The notes under the pieces are model-generated. The model was not told the DNA's origin. It saw nothing but the letters and a program-made list of their open reading frames with translations, and searched no databases. The translations under genes were made by a program, and so were the position numbers. 64,000 nucleotides of DNA from contig CANQAV010000006.1 in the NCBI GenBank assembly GCA_947589425.1, forward strand, positions 1 to 64,000, given 5' to 3'. This document shows positions 47,141-56,277 of the stretch, in pieces. Position 1 is the first letter of the stretch, and every line of letters begins with the position of its first letter. This DNA is from Candidatus Gastranaerophilales bacterium (lineage in GTDB: Bacteria > Cyanobacteriota > Vampirovibrionia > Gastranaerophilales > Gastranaerophilaceae).

Positions 47141-47149
47141 TATTAATTC

Positions 47150-49627
47150 CTATATAAGTGTCTGAGGCTCAACTTCTTTTGTTGTAGATACTTCAATAAT
47201 ATCACCCTCTTGAATATCGTTAAATTTAGAGAATGATATACCGCATTCAAATCCTTCTTTGACTTCTTTAACGTCGTCTTTAAAGCGTTTAAGCTGGTCG
47301 ATTTCGCCTTTAAATATTTCAACACCGTTTCTTAAAAGACGTGCGGTTTTGGAACGTACTATTTTACCTTCCGTTACGTAACAGCCTGCAATTTTTGTTG
47401 TTTTACCGATAGTAAACACGGCTCTTACTTCGGCTTTACCTAATTCAACATCTTCAATTTCGGGAGAAAGAAGAGAAAGCATTGTTTTTTCGATATCTTC
47501 CAAAACCTGATAGATGATATCGTATTTTTTGATTTTAACACCTTCTTTTTGGGCTGATAAAAGCGCATTCATATCTTCTTTTACCGTAAAACCGAGAATA
47601 ATTGCATCAGATGCGCTTGCTAACATAACATCTGCTTCCGATATATCGCCAACGCCAACGTGTACGATTTTTGGAACAACTTTAAGCGATTTAACGTTTT
47701 GAATGGCATGAGAAACAGCTTCCGCAGAGCCGTTGGTATTTGCTTTAATAATTAAATTCAAGTTAGTAACTTCGCTATCAGATACCATTGCTTCTTTTTG
47801 AACGTGTGCCGCCGTCATTGCTTCAAGTCTTGTTGAGCGCTCTTGCTGTTTTCTTTCCTGTACAATAGCTTTCATTATTTTTTCATTTTGAACAACTTCA
47901 AAGATATCGCCCGCCTGCGGTACTTCATTCAAGCCTAAAATTTCAACGGGAGTAGAAGGACCTGCCGTTCTGACACGTCTTCCCGAGTCATCTATCAGGG
48001 CTCTTACTTTACCGCCTACCGTACCCGCAACGATTGAATCCGAAACTTTAAGAGTTCCGTTTTGAACAAGCATAGTAGCAACGGGGCCTTTTCCTTTATC
48101 AAGATTTGCTTCAATAATAACACCCGTTGCAGGACATTTTTCAACCGCTTTTAATTCCTGCATATCCGCAACAAGCAGAATATATTCCAACAGTTCATCA
48201 ATACCTGTTTTTTGCAAAGCGGAAACGGGAACACAGATAGTTTCCCCGCCCCATTTTTCAGGGATAAGACCATGCTCTGTTAATTCCTGCATTACTTTAT
48301 CGGGGTTTGCATCGGGTTTATCAATTTTGTTAACAGCAACAATAATTGGAACACCTGCCGATTTTGCATGCGAAATACTTTCAATGGTTTGAGGCATAAC
48401 ACCGTCATCGGCAGCCACAACCAACACTGCAATATCGGTTGATTGAGCCCCTCTTAATCTCATCTGGGTAAATGCTTCATGACCCGGGGTGTCAATAAAT
48501 ACTATTTTCTTTTTATCAACCCAAACGGTATAAGCACCGATACTCTGGGTAATTCCGCCGACCTCGCTTTGAACTATTTTATGTTTTGAGGCTCTTATTG
48601 AATCAAGAAGAGTAGTTTTACCGTGGTCAACATGTCCCATAACCGTAACAACGGGAGCACGGCGAATAATGTCTTCTTCTTTTGCGTTTTGAAGATATTT
48701 GTTTACTTCTTCTTTTTCTTCTTCCGCTGCAATAAATGCATCTAAATCTTCTTCTAAAATTTCAAGTTCAAAATTTCTTGCAACTTTTTTTGCGGTTTCC
48801 GTGTCTATCGGAGTATTAACCGTAACCATAATGCCTTCAAGCATTAAAAACTTGATTATTTCGGCAGGTGTTTTTTTAATTTTGTTGCTCAGTTCACCAA
48901 CCGTCATGGGTCTGTCTATAACAACCGATTTTACTTCTTCAACCGCCGCCGTTTCTTGAGTATGTTTTTTGTGCTTGTTTTGAACGGTTTTTTCAAGACT
49001 TATTCTTTCCTGTTCTTCTTCTTTATTGTTATAACCCCTTTCTTTCTTTTTCTTTTTATTTTGACGACCTTGGTTAACATACATATCCTGCGGGATAATA
49101 TGTCTTTTTATAGGCTGTTGAGGTCTTTGGGGTCTTTGTTCTTTCGGTTTTTTATCCTCTGAATTTTCTTCTCCTTTGGTCGGTTGGGGTTTAGAAAAAT
49201 TCTTTCTGGTCATTGAAGGAAGACTGGACAGTTTATCGGTAGAATTTAGCGGGCGTGAAATCTTTTCTGCGGTTTTAGGTAAAGGTTTTTGAACATCCTG
49301 AATTTTTTTTGGAGTTTTTGTCAAATTTTGACTTGCGGGTCTGACGATTTCTAATTTAGAAACCATTTTAATTACGGGTCTTTTTTCTTCTTTAACTTCA
49401 TTTTTGATTTCATTTTCGGGTTGTTTTTGTTTTTTTACAACAAAAGCCTTGGGTTTAACCGTCTGTTTTTTGGGCTCGGAATTGTACAAAGCTTTAATTT
49501 TGTCAACATATCCGTCGCCAACGGTCGAACTGTGAGATTTCAAAGACAAACCCAAAGCCTCATTAGCCTTTTCAATGAGTTCTTTTGATGTTATATTCAA
49601 TTCTTTTGCAAGTTCATGTACTCTCAT
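47150..49627 (-). CDS. infB: Translation initiation factor IF-2
   Basis: An 825-residue GTPase placing fMet-tRNA on the 30S subunit. It has an N-terminal winged IF2_N domain (MRVHELAKELNITSKELIEK), a ~200-residue low-complexity Lys/Pro/Gln linker, a second IF2_N module (MTVGELSNKIKKTPAEIIKF), then the G domain with G1 GHVDHGKTT, G3 DTPGHEAF and G4 NKIDKPDA, and the C1/C2 tRNA-binding domains. GGTGAAAA lies before the ATG. First gene of infB-rbfA-truB-GerMN; nusA is not adjacent. Confidence 0.97.
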   Translation of the reverse strand: MRVHELAKELNITSKELIEKANEALGLSLKSHSSTVGDGYVDKIKALYNSEPKKQTVKPKAFVVKKQKQPENEIKNEVKEEKRPVIKMVSKLEIVRPASQNLTKTPKKIQDVQKPLPKTAEKISRPLNSTDKLSSLPSMTRKNFSKPQPTKGEENSEDKKPKEQRPQRPQQPIKRHIIPQDMYVNQGRQNKKKKKERGYNNKEEEQERISLEKTVQNKHKKHTQETAAVEEVKSVVIDRPMTVGELSNKIKKTPAEIIKFLMLEGIMVTVNTPIDTETAKKVARNFELEILEEDLDAFIAAEEEKEEVNKYLQNAKEEDIIRRAPVVTVMGHVDHGKTTLLDSIRASKHKIVQSEVGGITQSIGAYTVWVDKKKIVFIDTPGHEAFTQMRLRGAQSTDIAVLVVAADDGVMPQTIESISHAKSAGVPIIVAVNKIDKPDANPDKVMQELTEHGLIPEKWGGETICVPVSALQKTGIDELLEYILLVADMQELKAVEKCPATGVIIEANLDKGKGPVATMLVQNGTLKVSDSIVAGTVGGKVRALIDDSGRRVRTAGPSTPVEILGLNEVPQAGDIFEVVQNEKIMKAIVQERKQQERSTRLEAMTAAHVQKEAMVSDSEVTNLNLIIKANTNGSAEAVSHAIQNVKSLKVVPKIVHVGVGDISEADVMLASASDAIILGFTVKEDMNALLSAQKEGVKIKKYDIIYQVLEDIEKTMLSLLSPEIEDVELGKAEVRAVFTIGKTTKIAGCYVTEGKIVRSKTARLLRNGVEIFKGEIDQLKRFKDDVKEVKEGFECGISFSKFNDIQEGDIIEVSTTKEVEPQTLI

Positions 49628-49692
49628 TTTTCACCAAATTCAAATCTATTAAATAAAATAACACAACCATACTTTTAAGTACAGTCATAATT

Positions 49693-50394
49693 TTAATCAT
49701 GATATTCTCTAATCTCTATTGCATTAATACCTGTGATCGCTCTAAAGATATCATTGATATCCCTTAACGGTTTTTTTGTCGATATAATTGCGGAAAACTT
49801 AAGTTCCTCATGGTTAATCAGTTTCTTATTAAATTTATAAATTTTATGAAAATTATTTTCAAAAATTTCTTGTATTTTTTCACATTCATCAATTGAAGCG
49901 GAAATTGTTATTTCATAAATCGTGTAAAATATTTTTCTTTTAGAAAGTACATCTTTTTCAAGTTTTCTGATTAATATAAGAACTATTAGTGTTGCAAAAG
50001 ATGCTATTATTGCGGTCATATACTCTCCGCATCCGCACGACATACCGATTGCAGCACACATCCAAAGAGTTGCTGCGGTTGTAATGCCAAAAACCGTACT
50101 GCCATGGCGCATAACCGTACCTGCACCGATAAAACCGATACCGGTTATTACCTGCGCCGCAATACGAGCGGGGTCATTTGTTCCGACAACACCTTCCGCT
50201 ATATACATTTTAAAACCGTAAAGCGATAATATTGTAAACACACATGCTCCGACACAAACGAGTATATGTGTTCTAAGCCCCGCAAATTTACCCGTAAGCT
50301 CACGCTCAATACCGGGTATAAAAGAGAGCACAACTGCAAGAGTAATTCTGAATAAAATTACCAAATTTATATTAACATCAGATAAATCAATCAT
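49693..50394 (-). CDS. MgtC/SapB-family membrane protein
   Basis: A 233-residue inner-membrane protein. Four to five helices occupy ~1-145, with family blocks ALAVVLSFIPGIERELTG-like (ERELTGKFAGLRTHILVCVG), QVITGIGFIGAGTVMRHG, GITTAATLWMCAAIGMSCG. A cytosolic ACT-like C-terminal domain covers ~150-233. MgtC proteins modulate magnesium homeostasis and F-type ATPase in pathogens; the general role elsewhere is unclear. It starts 9 bases after the upstream ABC permease stop, so probably shares its transcript. Confidence 0.9.
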   Translation of the reverse strand: MIDLSDVNINLVILFRITLAVVLSFIPGIERELTGKFAGLRTHILVCVGACVFTILSLYGFKMYIAEGVVGTNDPARIAAQVITGIGFIGAGTVMRHGSTVFGITTAATLWMCAAIGMSCGCGEYMTAIIASFATLIVLILIRKLEKDVLSKRKIFYTIYEITISASIDECEKIQEIFENNFHKIYKFNKKLINHEELKFSAIISTKKPLRDINDIFRAITGINAIEIREYHD

Positions 50395-50403
50395 TCTAAT
50401 TCC

Positions 50404-51474
50404 TTATTTAATTGTTTTAGGGTCAAGTATATCTCTTATCTTATCCCCTAAAACGTTAAAAGACAAAACCGCAATAAAAATTAAAAATCCGGGAGTCAAA
50501 AGCCAGGGACGATAAACAATATTTGCAAATTCCTGTGCCTCTCTTAGCATATTGCCCCAGCTTGCATCCGGAAGCTGTATACCCAATCCCAAAAAACTTA
50601 AACCCGATTCCGCCAAAATATATGAAGGAACGGATAATGTTATTGCAATAATTACATAACTTGAAGTTTGAGGAAGTATATGATTTAAAATCACTCTTTT
50701 TTTTGATGCACCAACGGTTTCAATAGCTTTAACATAATCCTGCGTTTTAATAGATAGCACCATGCCCCTTATAACTCTTGAAAAACCCGCCCAGCCTATT
50801 AGCGCCAAAATTGCCGTTATAAGAGCAAATCTTTGTTTTGAAGTCATATTTGAAGGGAGAATTGAAGCCAAGATTATAAGAAGATAAAAGCTTGGTATCG
50901 ACATAATGGCTTCCGCTATTCTCATCATTACTTTATCAACAATTCCGCCGATATAACCTGAAATTCCGCCATATACCGCACCTATAGGGAAAGATATCAA
51001 AAGAGCCAAAAATCCGATTGTTAAAGAAATCTGCCCGCCGAAAAACAACCTTGAATATACATCATGCCCGTTTATGTCAGTTCCCAAAAGAAATAAATTA
51101 CAATCTTTCGGCACCGAAAAAAGGTGTATATCGGTATTAATAAACCCCAAAAGTTTATATTTATACCCATGTGAAAAAAACTTTACGGGATATTTTTTTA
51201 ATCTGTCCTGCTTGTATTCAATATTAAGCGTATCTTTATTAAAAGTTTTAATATAGTTATATGTGTAAGGTTTAACTATTTTATTTTCAGGGCTTATTAT
51301 ATAAACATTGCTTGGAGGCTGATATGACAATTTGCGGTTTGAATATGTCATGGGATATACGGCAAAAAAATCCGCAAATAAAATAAAAAGATACATAATA
51401 ACAAGCACCCAAAGAGCAAAATAGGGGATTTTATCTTTTTTAATTTTATTAAAAAACGAAATTATATTCTGCAT
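50404..51474 (-). CDS. ABC transporter permease, DppC/OppC type
   Basis: A 356-residue inner-membrane permease for peptides or nickel. The first helix (IPYFALWVLVIMYLFILF) is followed by a ~75-residue periplasmic insert, then the LGTDINGHDVYSRLFFGGQI block, core helices, and the EAA loop (KAIETVGASKKRVILNHILP) that meets the ATPase. The end has GLSFLGLGIQLPDASWGNML, a DppC hallmark. Its ATG overlaps the upstream permease stop (TAATG). Confidence 0.92.
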   Translation of the reverse strand: MQNIISFFNKIKKDKIPYFALWVLVIMYLFILFADFFAVYPMTYSNRKLSYQPPSNVYIISPENKIVKPYTYNYIKTFNKDTLNIEYKQDRLKKYPVKFFSHGYKYKLLGFINTDIHLFSVPKDCNLFLLGTDINGHDVYSRLFFGGQISLTIGFLALLISFPIGAVYGGISGYIGGIVDKVMMRIAEAIMSIPSFYLLIILASILPSNMTSKQRFALITAILALIGWAGFSRVIRGMVLSIKTQDYVKAIETVGASKKRVILNHILPQTSSYVIIAITLSVPSYILAESGLSFLGLGIQLPDASWGNMLREAQEFANIVYRPWLLTPGFLIFIAVLSFNVLGDKIRDILDPKTIK

Positions 51475-52439
51475 TAAACCCTCACTCTCGGGTCAGTTAA
51501 TTTAAGAAGAATATCAGCTAAAATATTGCCTGCAATAAGCATAAAAGCACCAATCATAAGGCTTGCCATAACAAGATTGATATCTGACTGCATAACCGCT
51601 TCTAAAATTAGTTTTCCAAGCCCCGGATATTGAAATACATACTCTGTTAAAGCGGCTCCCGACAACAATCCCGCAAATTCAAACCCCAAAAGAGTAATAA
51701 TCGGATTTAGGGCATTTCTTAAAGCGTGTTTTATAATAACCTTATTTTTTGACAATCCTTTGGCATAAGCGAATTTAACATATTCCGAATTTAGTACATC
51801 CAGTAAATTTGCTCTCATTTGACGTGCGAGAGAAGAAAGAGAAATTGTTGTTAAAACAAAAACGGGAAGGGCTAAATGCCACAATATATCAACTATTTTT
51901 GCAAACAAACTCATTTCATTAAAATTAACGCTCTCAAGTCCGCCCATTGGAAAAAGTCCCGTGTATCTTGCAAACAAAAGCATTAATATGGCAAAAAAGA
52001 AAGATGGTATTGCCATACCGATACTTGACAAAAGAGTAAGCATCCTGTCAAAAAAGGAATTATAATTTATTGCCGCAATTACCCCTAAAGGAATTGCAAT
52101 AATCCAGCTGAAAAATATAACAAATACGGAAAGTAAAAGCGTATTTAAAATCCTTCCTTTAATTTTTGTCGATACTTTTGTGTTATCCGTACAGTATCCC
52201 ATATTTCCTTTGAGAAAATTCTTGAGCCATAAACCGTATTGAACAATTATTGGTTTATCAAGCCCAAGCCTTTGGGTTTCTTTTTGGATTGTTTCCTGAC
52301 TTATTGAAGGGTTAAGTTTTAATTGCGCCAAAGGGTCAACCGGAGACAAGCGTATCAAAAAGAAGCTTATTAAAGACACAATAAACAATATCGGAACTGC
52401 GCTCAACAGTCTTTTTAAAATGTAAACCCAAGTACTCAT
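51474..52439 (-). CDS. ABC transporter permease, DppB/OppB type
   Basis: A 321-residue inner-membrane permease partnering the DppC-type protein. N-terminal helix LLSAVPILFIVSLISFFLI, then SPVDPLAQL; the EAA loop is KFAYAKGLSKNKVIIKHALR; the end has LTEYVFQYPGLGKLILEAV, the family signature. No ATPase (DppD/F) or substrate-binding gene lies in the window, so these subunits must be encoded elsewhere. It lies 46 bases downstream of a TPR gene. Confidence 0.92.
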   Translation of the reverse strand: MSTWVYILKRLLSAVPILFIVSLISFFLIRLSPVDPLAQLKLNPSISQETIQKETQRLGLDKPIIVQYGLWLKNFLKGNMGYCTDNTKVSTKIKGRILNTLLLSVFVIFFSWIIAIPLGVIAAINYNSFFDRMLTLLSSIGMAIPSFFFAILMLLFARYTGLFPMGGLESVNFNEMSLFAKIVDILWHLALPVFVLTTISLSSLARQMRANLLDVLNSEYVKFAYAKGLSKNKVIIKHALRNALNPIITLLGFEFAGLLSGAALTEYVFQYPGLGKLILEAVMQSDINLVMASLMIGAFMLIAGNILADILLKLTDPRVRV

Positions 52440-52485
52440 AACACCATAATCCTACATCAAAAAACATTGAAATATATTAGCCGGT

Positions 52486-54078
52486 TTAGTTAAAAAGATT
52501 ATTTAATCTTTCCTGAATATCAAGAGGATCAATTTCATTTGTTATATTATTGACATCCATTGCCTGCTGATAATATTTTGCAGCTTCAATGTTTTCATTT
52601 TTAAGCGCATAACATCTGCCGAGGTTGTAATATGCCAATGCATAACTTGGATTATACGAAACAGCTTTATTAAAGCAGTCAATTGCATCTTGAATTTTAA
52701 CCAAATCATCAAGGTATATTACGCCCAAATTATTATATGCAATATCATACGTAGGGTCGAATTTCAAAGAAAGTTTATATTCTTTAATTGCTTCATCCAA
52801 ATCTCCCAAACCCCAATACAGATAACCCAAATTACAGTGAATTTTAGAATTGTTCGGCTGTAATTCAAGTGCTCTTCTGTAAACAATAAGAGCATTTTTA
52901 TAATCTTCATTATCATAAAATGCGCTTCCCAAAGAAATATAAACATCAATCTCTTTCGGATTAAGTACATTTGCCGTTTGATAGTTTGCAATTGCACTAT
53001 CGGTATTTTTAATTGTATTTTGTTGAATGAAGCCTAAAGTTTGAGCGACAATACTTGTCCATTCTTTTCTGGGGTTTATGGTAATTGCAGCCTGATAGTG
53101 AGAAACGGCTTGTTCCATTTCACCTTTCCAAAGATATAAGTCCGCTAAATTATAGTGCAAAAGCGCATCATAAGGACGAATTTTAATATATTTGTTGTAA
53201 TATTTAATTGCATTATCAAAATCCTGCATTTCATTATATGCAAGAACAATTCCCGAATATGCCGCATACATAAGAGGGTCCATAAATAATGCGGTTCTAT
53301 ATTCATCAATTGCCTCTTCCAAACGACCCGCACGCCTGTATGCATCACCCAAGGTACAATATAAAGCCGCAAACCCGGGCATTTTTTCTATCGCATCATT
53401 ATAACACTGAAAGCCTCTTTCAATATCCCCTTGTGCAATATAGCTGTCTGCTTGTATTATAGTCGGAATAACGGTAAGCCATTTAATTTTGTTTTTTAAA
53501 TCATTAATTGCTTCCGCATCAAACGGAAGAGTTAAATACGAAAGAATTAATTCCGTAAACGCACCAAAACGCATTTTTATATTTTTGAAATAAAGAGCAT
53601 TCATCAATCGTGATTTTGCATAATGCATTCTGGATGAGCGCAATAATGAATGTTTAAGTGCCAAATCAATATATGTAAGTGCATCTTGATATCTTTCTTT
53701 CTTTTTAAAACAATTAGATATCATATAATAACACTGAGCAATATTGCCTTTTTTATCAACCGCTATATTAAAATAGTTAATAGCTCTGTCCAGCTCGCCC
53801 TTATAATAAAGCGCCAAGCCTATCTTATAATTAATTTCGCCGTTATCAATAAGCACTTCTGCCGCTTTTTGATATTCGGTAATTGCTTCATCAATATACT
53901 GTTCTCTTTTATAAATATCCAAATGCCAATCAAGATATAAATCGCCCAGTCTTATGTGTAAATTTGTATCGCCCGGCTCGTTTAAAAGCAGGCTTTGACA
54001 ATATTCGATTGCTTCTTGTATAGAGCCTTTTTTTGCTATTTCGTGTATTTTTTTATCAATTTTTTTAATATCTTCCAA
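52486..54078 (-). CDS. Cytosolic TPR-repeat protein
   Basis: A 530-residue protein of about 13 TPR units (GELDRAINYFNIAVDKKGNI, GRLEEAIDEYRTALFMDP, GDLDEAIKEYKLSLKFDPTY), with no signal peptide or membrane helix, unlike the other three TPR proteins here. The start is TTG with GGAG 6-7 bases upstream. The first ~25 residues are helical and charged. It is a likely scaffold; partner unknown. It leads a transcription unit with the DppB/C permeases and MgtC. Confidence 0.87.
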   Translation of the reverse strand: MEDIKKIDKKIHEIAKKGSIQEAIEYCQSLLLNEPGDTNLHIRLGDLYLDWHLDIYKREQYIDEAITEYQKAAEVLIDNGEINYKIGLALYYKGELDRAINYFNIAVDKKGNIAQCYYMISNCFKKKERYQDALTYIDLALKHSLLRSSRMHYAKSRLMNALYFKNIKMRFGAFTELILSYLTLPFDAEAINDLKNKIKWLTVIPTIIQADSYIAQGDIERGFQCYNDAIEKMPGFAALYCTLGDAYRRAGRLEEAIDEYRTALFMDPLMYAAYSGIVLAYNEMQDFDNAIKYYNKYIKIRPYDALLHYNLADLYLWKGEMEQAVSHYQAAITINPRKEWTSIVAQTLGFIQQNTIKNTDSAIANYQTANVLNPKEIDVYISLGSAFYDNEDYKNALIVYRRALELQPNNSKIHCNLGYLYWGLGDLDEAIKEYKLSLKFDPTYDIAYNNLGVIYLDDLVKIQDAIDCFNKAVSYNPSYALAYYNLGRCYALKNENIEAAKYYQQAMDVNNITNEIDPLDIQERLNNLFN

Positions 54079-54147
54079 AGTTACTCCAAATTTCTAGCAT
54101 TTTGATGAAAATAACATTTTGCGTATATGATGATTTTAAAATATTTT

Positions 54148-54711
54148 TTATTTTTTAGCAAATATCTGTTTTTCGCTATATATTTCATCACATTTTATGT
54201 CATGTTTTTCCTGAATAAACTTATCCGACACAAGAGCAGACGGAATTACTATTATCTTTTTTGCCCCGGGATTATATTTTGCAAAAAATTTATCGTAACA
54301 GCCTTTTCCTCTGCCCAATCTGTATTTTTCAAAATTTGCATAAAGAGCGGGGACATATATAATATCTAAAATATCGGGATTTACCGATTTTGTATTCGGA
54401 TACATAATCCCGTATTTATCCTTAATGAAATCGCAATCATCAGTGTATGCACAAAAAACCATATCCGACAAAATACATTTTGGAAAATAAAATGTCTTGT
54501 CTTTAATTTTAAGAAGGGGAAGCAAATTTATTTCGCCCCTTAACGGATAGTATATTGCAACATGTTTTGAATTTTTAAATTCAAAGGAATTAATAATTTT
54601 TTGCACTATAATTTCCGAAATTTTATTCGTTTGTTTTGTGTTCGATAAAATTTCTCTTTGTTTTAAGGCATATTTTCTTAATTCATTTTTATTATTAATT
54701 AAATTTAACAT
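54148..54711 (-). CDS. 5-formyltetrahydrofolate cyclo-ligase
   Basis: A 187-residue enzyme (MTHFS/YgfA) converting 5-formyl-THF to methenyl-THF with ATP. The N-terminal Lys/Arg-rich helix (KNELRKYALKQREILS), the YYPLRGEINLLPLL block, FPKCILSD, and the ATP loop RLGRGKGCYDKFFAKY are present, followed by a typical end. It starts 2 bases after the stop of the HIT gene. Links folate salvage to purine and dTMP synthesis (thyX in the same window). Confidence 0.92.
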   Translation of the reverse strand: MLNLINNKNELRKYALKQREILSNTKQTNKISEIIVQKIINSFEFKNSKHVAIYYPLRGEINLLPLLKIKDKTFYFPKCILSDMVFCAYTDDCDFIKDKYGIMYPNTKSVNPDILDIIYVPALYANFEKYRLGRGKGCYDKFFAKYNPGAKKIIVIPSALVSDKFIQEKHDIKCDEIYSEKQIFAKK

Positions 54712-54713
54712 AG

Positions 54714-55022
54714 TTAATTTGCAAGTATGTGTATATGAAGGTGATCAACTTCCTGTCCCGCACCTTTACCTGTATTTATTTGAAGTCTGAAATCTTTAAT
54801 ACCTTCTTTTGCATTTATTTTTTTAATCGCATCGAACATGTTTTTAATAAGCATATTATCATCAACTTCATTTAAAGATTTTACATGTACTTTCGGAATA
54901 ACAAGGATATGCTTTTTTGCTTTAGGATTAATGTCATTTATCGCAAAACAGGTTTCATCTTCATAAACAAATTTTGAAGGAATTTCTTTGTTTAAAATTT
55001 TACAAAATATACAATCACTCAT
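54714..55022 (-). CDS. HIT-family purine nucleoside phosphoramidase-like protein
   Basis: A 102-residue histidine-triad hydrolase. It starts CIFCKILNKEIPSKFVYEDE; the two Cys at 4 and 7 match the zinc-site Cys of HinT-like proteins. The catalytic triad is HLHIH (VDHLHIHILAN) at the C-terminus, with LQINTGKGAGQ before it. AAGGAGG precedes the ATG. Acts on nucleotide phosphoramidates; physiological role uncertain. Confidence 0.93.
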   Translation of the reverse strand: MSDCIFCKILNKEIPSKFVYEDETCFAINDINPKAKKHILVIPKVHVKSLNEVDDNMLIKNMFDAIKKINAKEGIKDFRLQINTGKGAGQEVDHLHIHILAN

Positions 55023-55101
55023 AATTGCCTCCTTACTATAATGATATTATAATTTAAATATTAAGTTTTACACAAATATTTTGTTTCACAAAAATGCATA
55101 C

Positions 55102-55107
55102 TATAAT
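55102..55107 (+). promoter_or_regulatory. -10 box for the 55115 gene, leaderless
   Basis: Consensus TATAAT ends exactly 7 bases before the ATG; no ribosome binding site. Confidence 0.5.
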
Positions 55108-55114
55108 ATAAATT

Positions 55115-56236
55115 ATGAAAGAAAAAATAAAAAAATTTTTTTCATTTTTACTGTTAATGATTTTTATGAATTTACAGTACTCAATTTGCGCACCCATTTC
55201 AGGTCATGTACAAAAAGACGATGAAAATTCAAAAACTCTTGACAGTAAACTTTTTACCGGAGAAATTGAAAAGCTTGATACGCATGATGTCATAAATTTA
55301 ACCGTATCACAGGTACTAAGCTCAGGATACACTCTTGAAGGAGATGAATTTTTTGCCGAAGTCACATCTGACGTTGAATCGGAAAAAGGAATTATATTAC
55401 CGGCAGGCACAATTGTACACGGTATGGTTAAGGTAATCGGCAATCCTAAAAATATCGGCAGAGACGGCTGGGTAAATGTTGATTTTGATTATATGGTAAC
55501 ACCTGATGGCAGAGAAATCCCCATTCAGGCAAGTCTTACAACAAAAGATAATCCCGTAAAAGGAAGCGCAAAAGCCGTTGCAACGGGTGCGGGCTATACG
55601 CTTCTGGGCGGTGTTGCAGGAGGTTTTTTGGCGCTTAATACTCTGGGGCTTGGCGCTGCGGTTGCATCAAACGGATATACTCTTGCAGGCGGTGCTGCAA
55701 TAGGAGGTGCTATAGGACTTACGGCGGCAATCATAAGAAAAGGGGACGGTTTTATGATAAAACCGGGTGACGAACTTAAAATCAAAGTCGAAAATAATAT
55801 TGATATGCCTGTTTTTTCCAAAGATGCATTCAGACAGGAAGAACTCCTGCTTGACGGATTAAAGGTAAAAATTAATTCGGTAAAACTTGAAAAAGACCCA
55901 TTTGGCGAAGAAAACACCATAACGCTTCAATTGGCGGTTGATAACTATACTGACTACACTTTCTCCACATTTGATATTGCACTGATAAGCAACACCGAAC
56001 AGGCATTTTACCCAAGTCCCTTTGGGGATACTTCTTTGTGGTTTAAAACAATTTCGCCCGGCGACAGGGTAGTGGGAAAGCTTTCTTTTAGCGTTAACGA
56101 CAAAAAAGCAAAACATTGGCTTGTATTTTATGACAGAAAAACAAAAAAACCTCTTGCAAAATATTCAATAGATAATGCAAAAAATGACCTTAAAGAATTA
56201 TCAAAAAACAACACAAAAAAACACAAAAAAATTTAA
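55115..56236 (+). CDS. Exported protein with glycine-zipper membrane segment
   Basis: A 373-residue protein I cannot name. Signal peptide to about residue 28 (FSFLLLMIFMNLQYSICA). A beta-rich region (~35-150) has LPAGTIVHGMVKVIG, similar in feel to periplasmic beta modules of VirB10-like or TonB-like proteins. Residues ~155-215 form two Gly/Ala-rich helices (LLGGVAGGFLALNTLGLGAA and AGGAAIGGAIGLTAAII), a glycine zipper able to insert in the outer or inner membrane. A second beta domain (~225-350) and a Lys-rich tail follow. Possibly an outer-membrane-associated structural protein. Confidence 0.6.
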   Translation: MKEKIKKFFSFLLLMIFMNLQYSICAPISGHVQKDDENSKTLDSKLFTGEIEKLDTHDVINLTVSQVLSSGYTLEGDEFFAEVTSDVESEKGIILPAGTIVHGMVKVIGNPKNIGRDGWVNVDFDYMVTPDGREIPIQASLTTKDNPVKGSAKAVATGAGYTLLGGVAGGFLALNTLGLGAAVASNGYTLAGGAAIGGAIGLTAAIIRKGDGFMIKPGDELKIKVENNIDMPVFSKDAFRQEELLLDGLKVKINSVKLEKDPFGEENTITLQLAVDNYTDYTFSTFDIALISNTEQAFYPSPFGDTSLWFKTISPGDRVVGKLSFSVNDKKAKHWLVFYDRKTKKPLAKYSIDNAKNDLKELSKNNTKKHKKI

Positions 56237-56277
56237 AAAAGTGGCAAATTTGAATTTTGCAGTGTTTTTATAAATAT

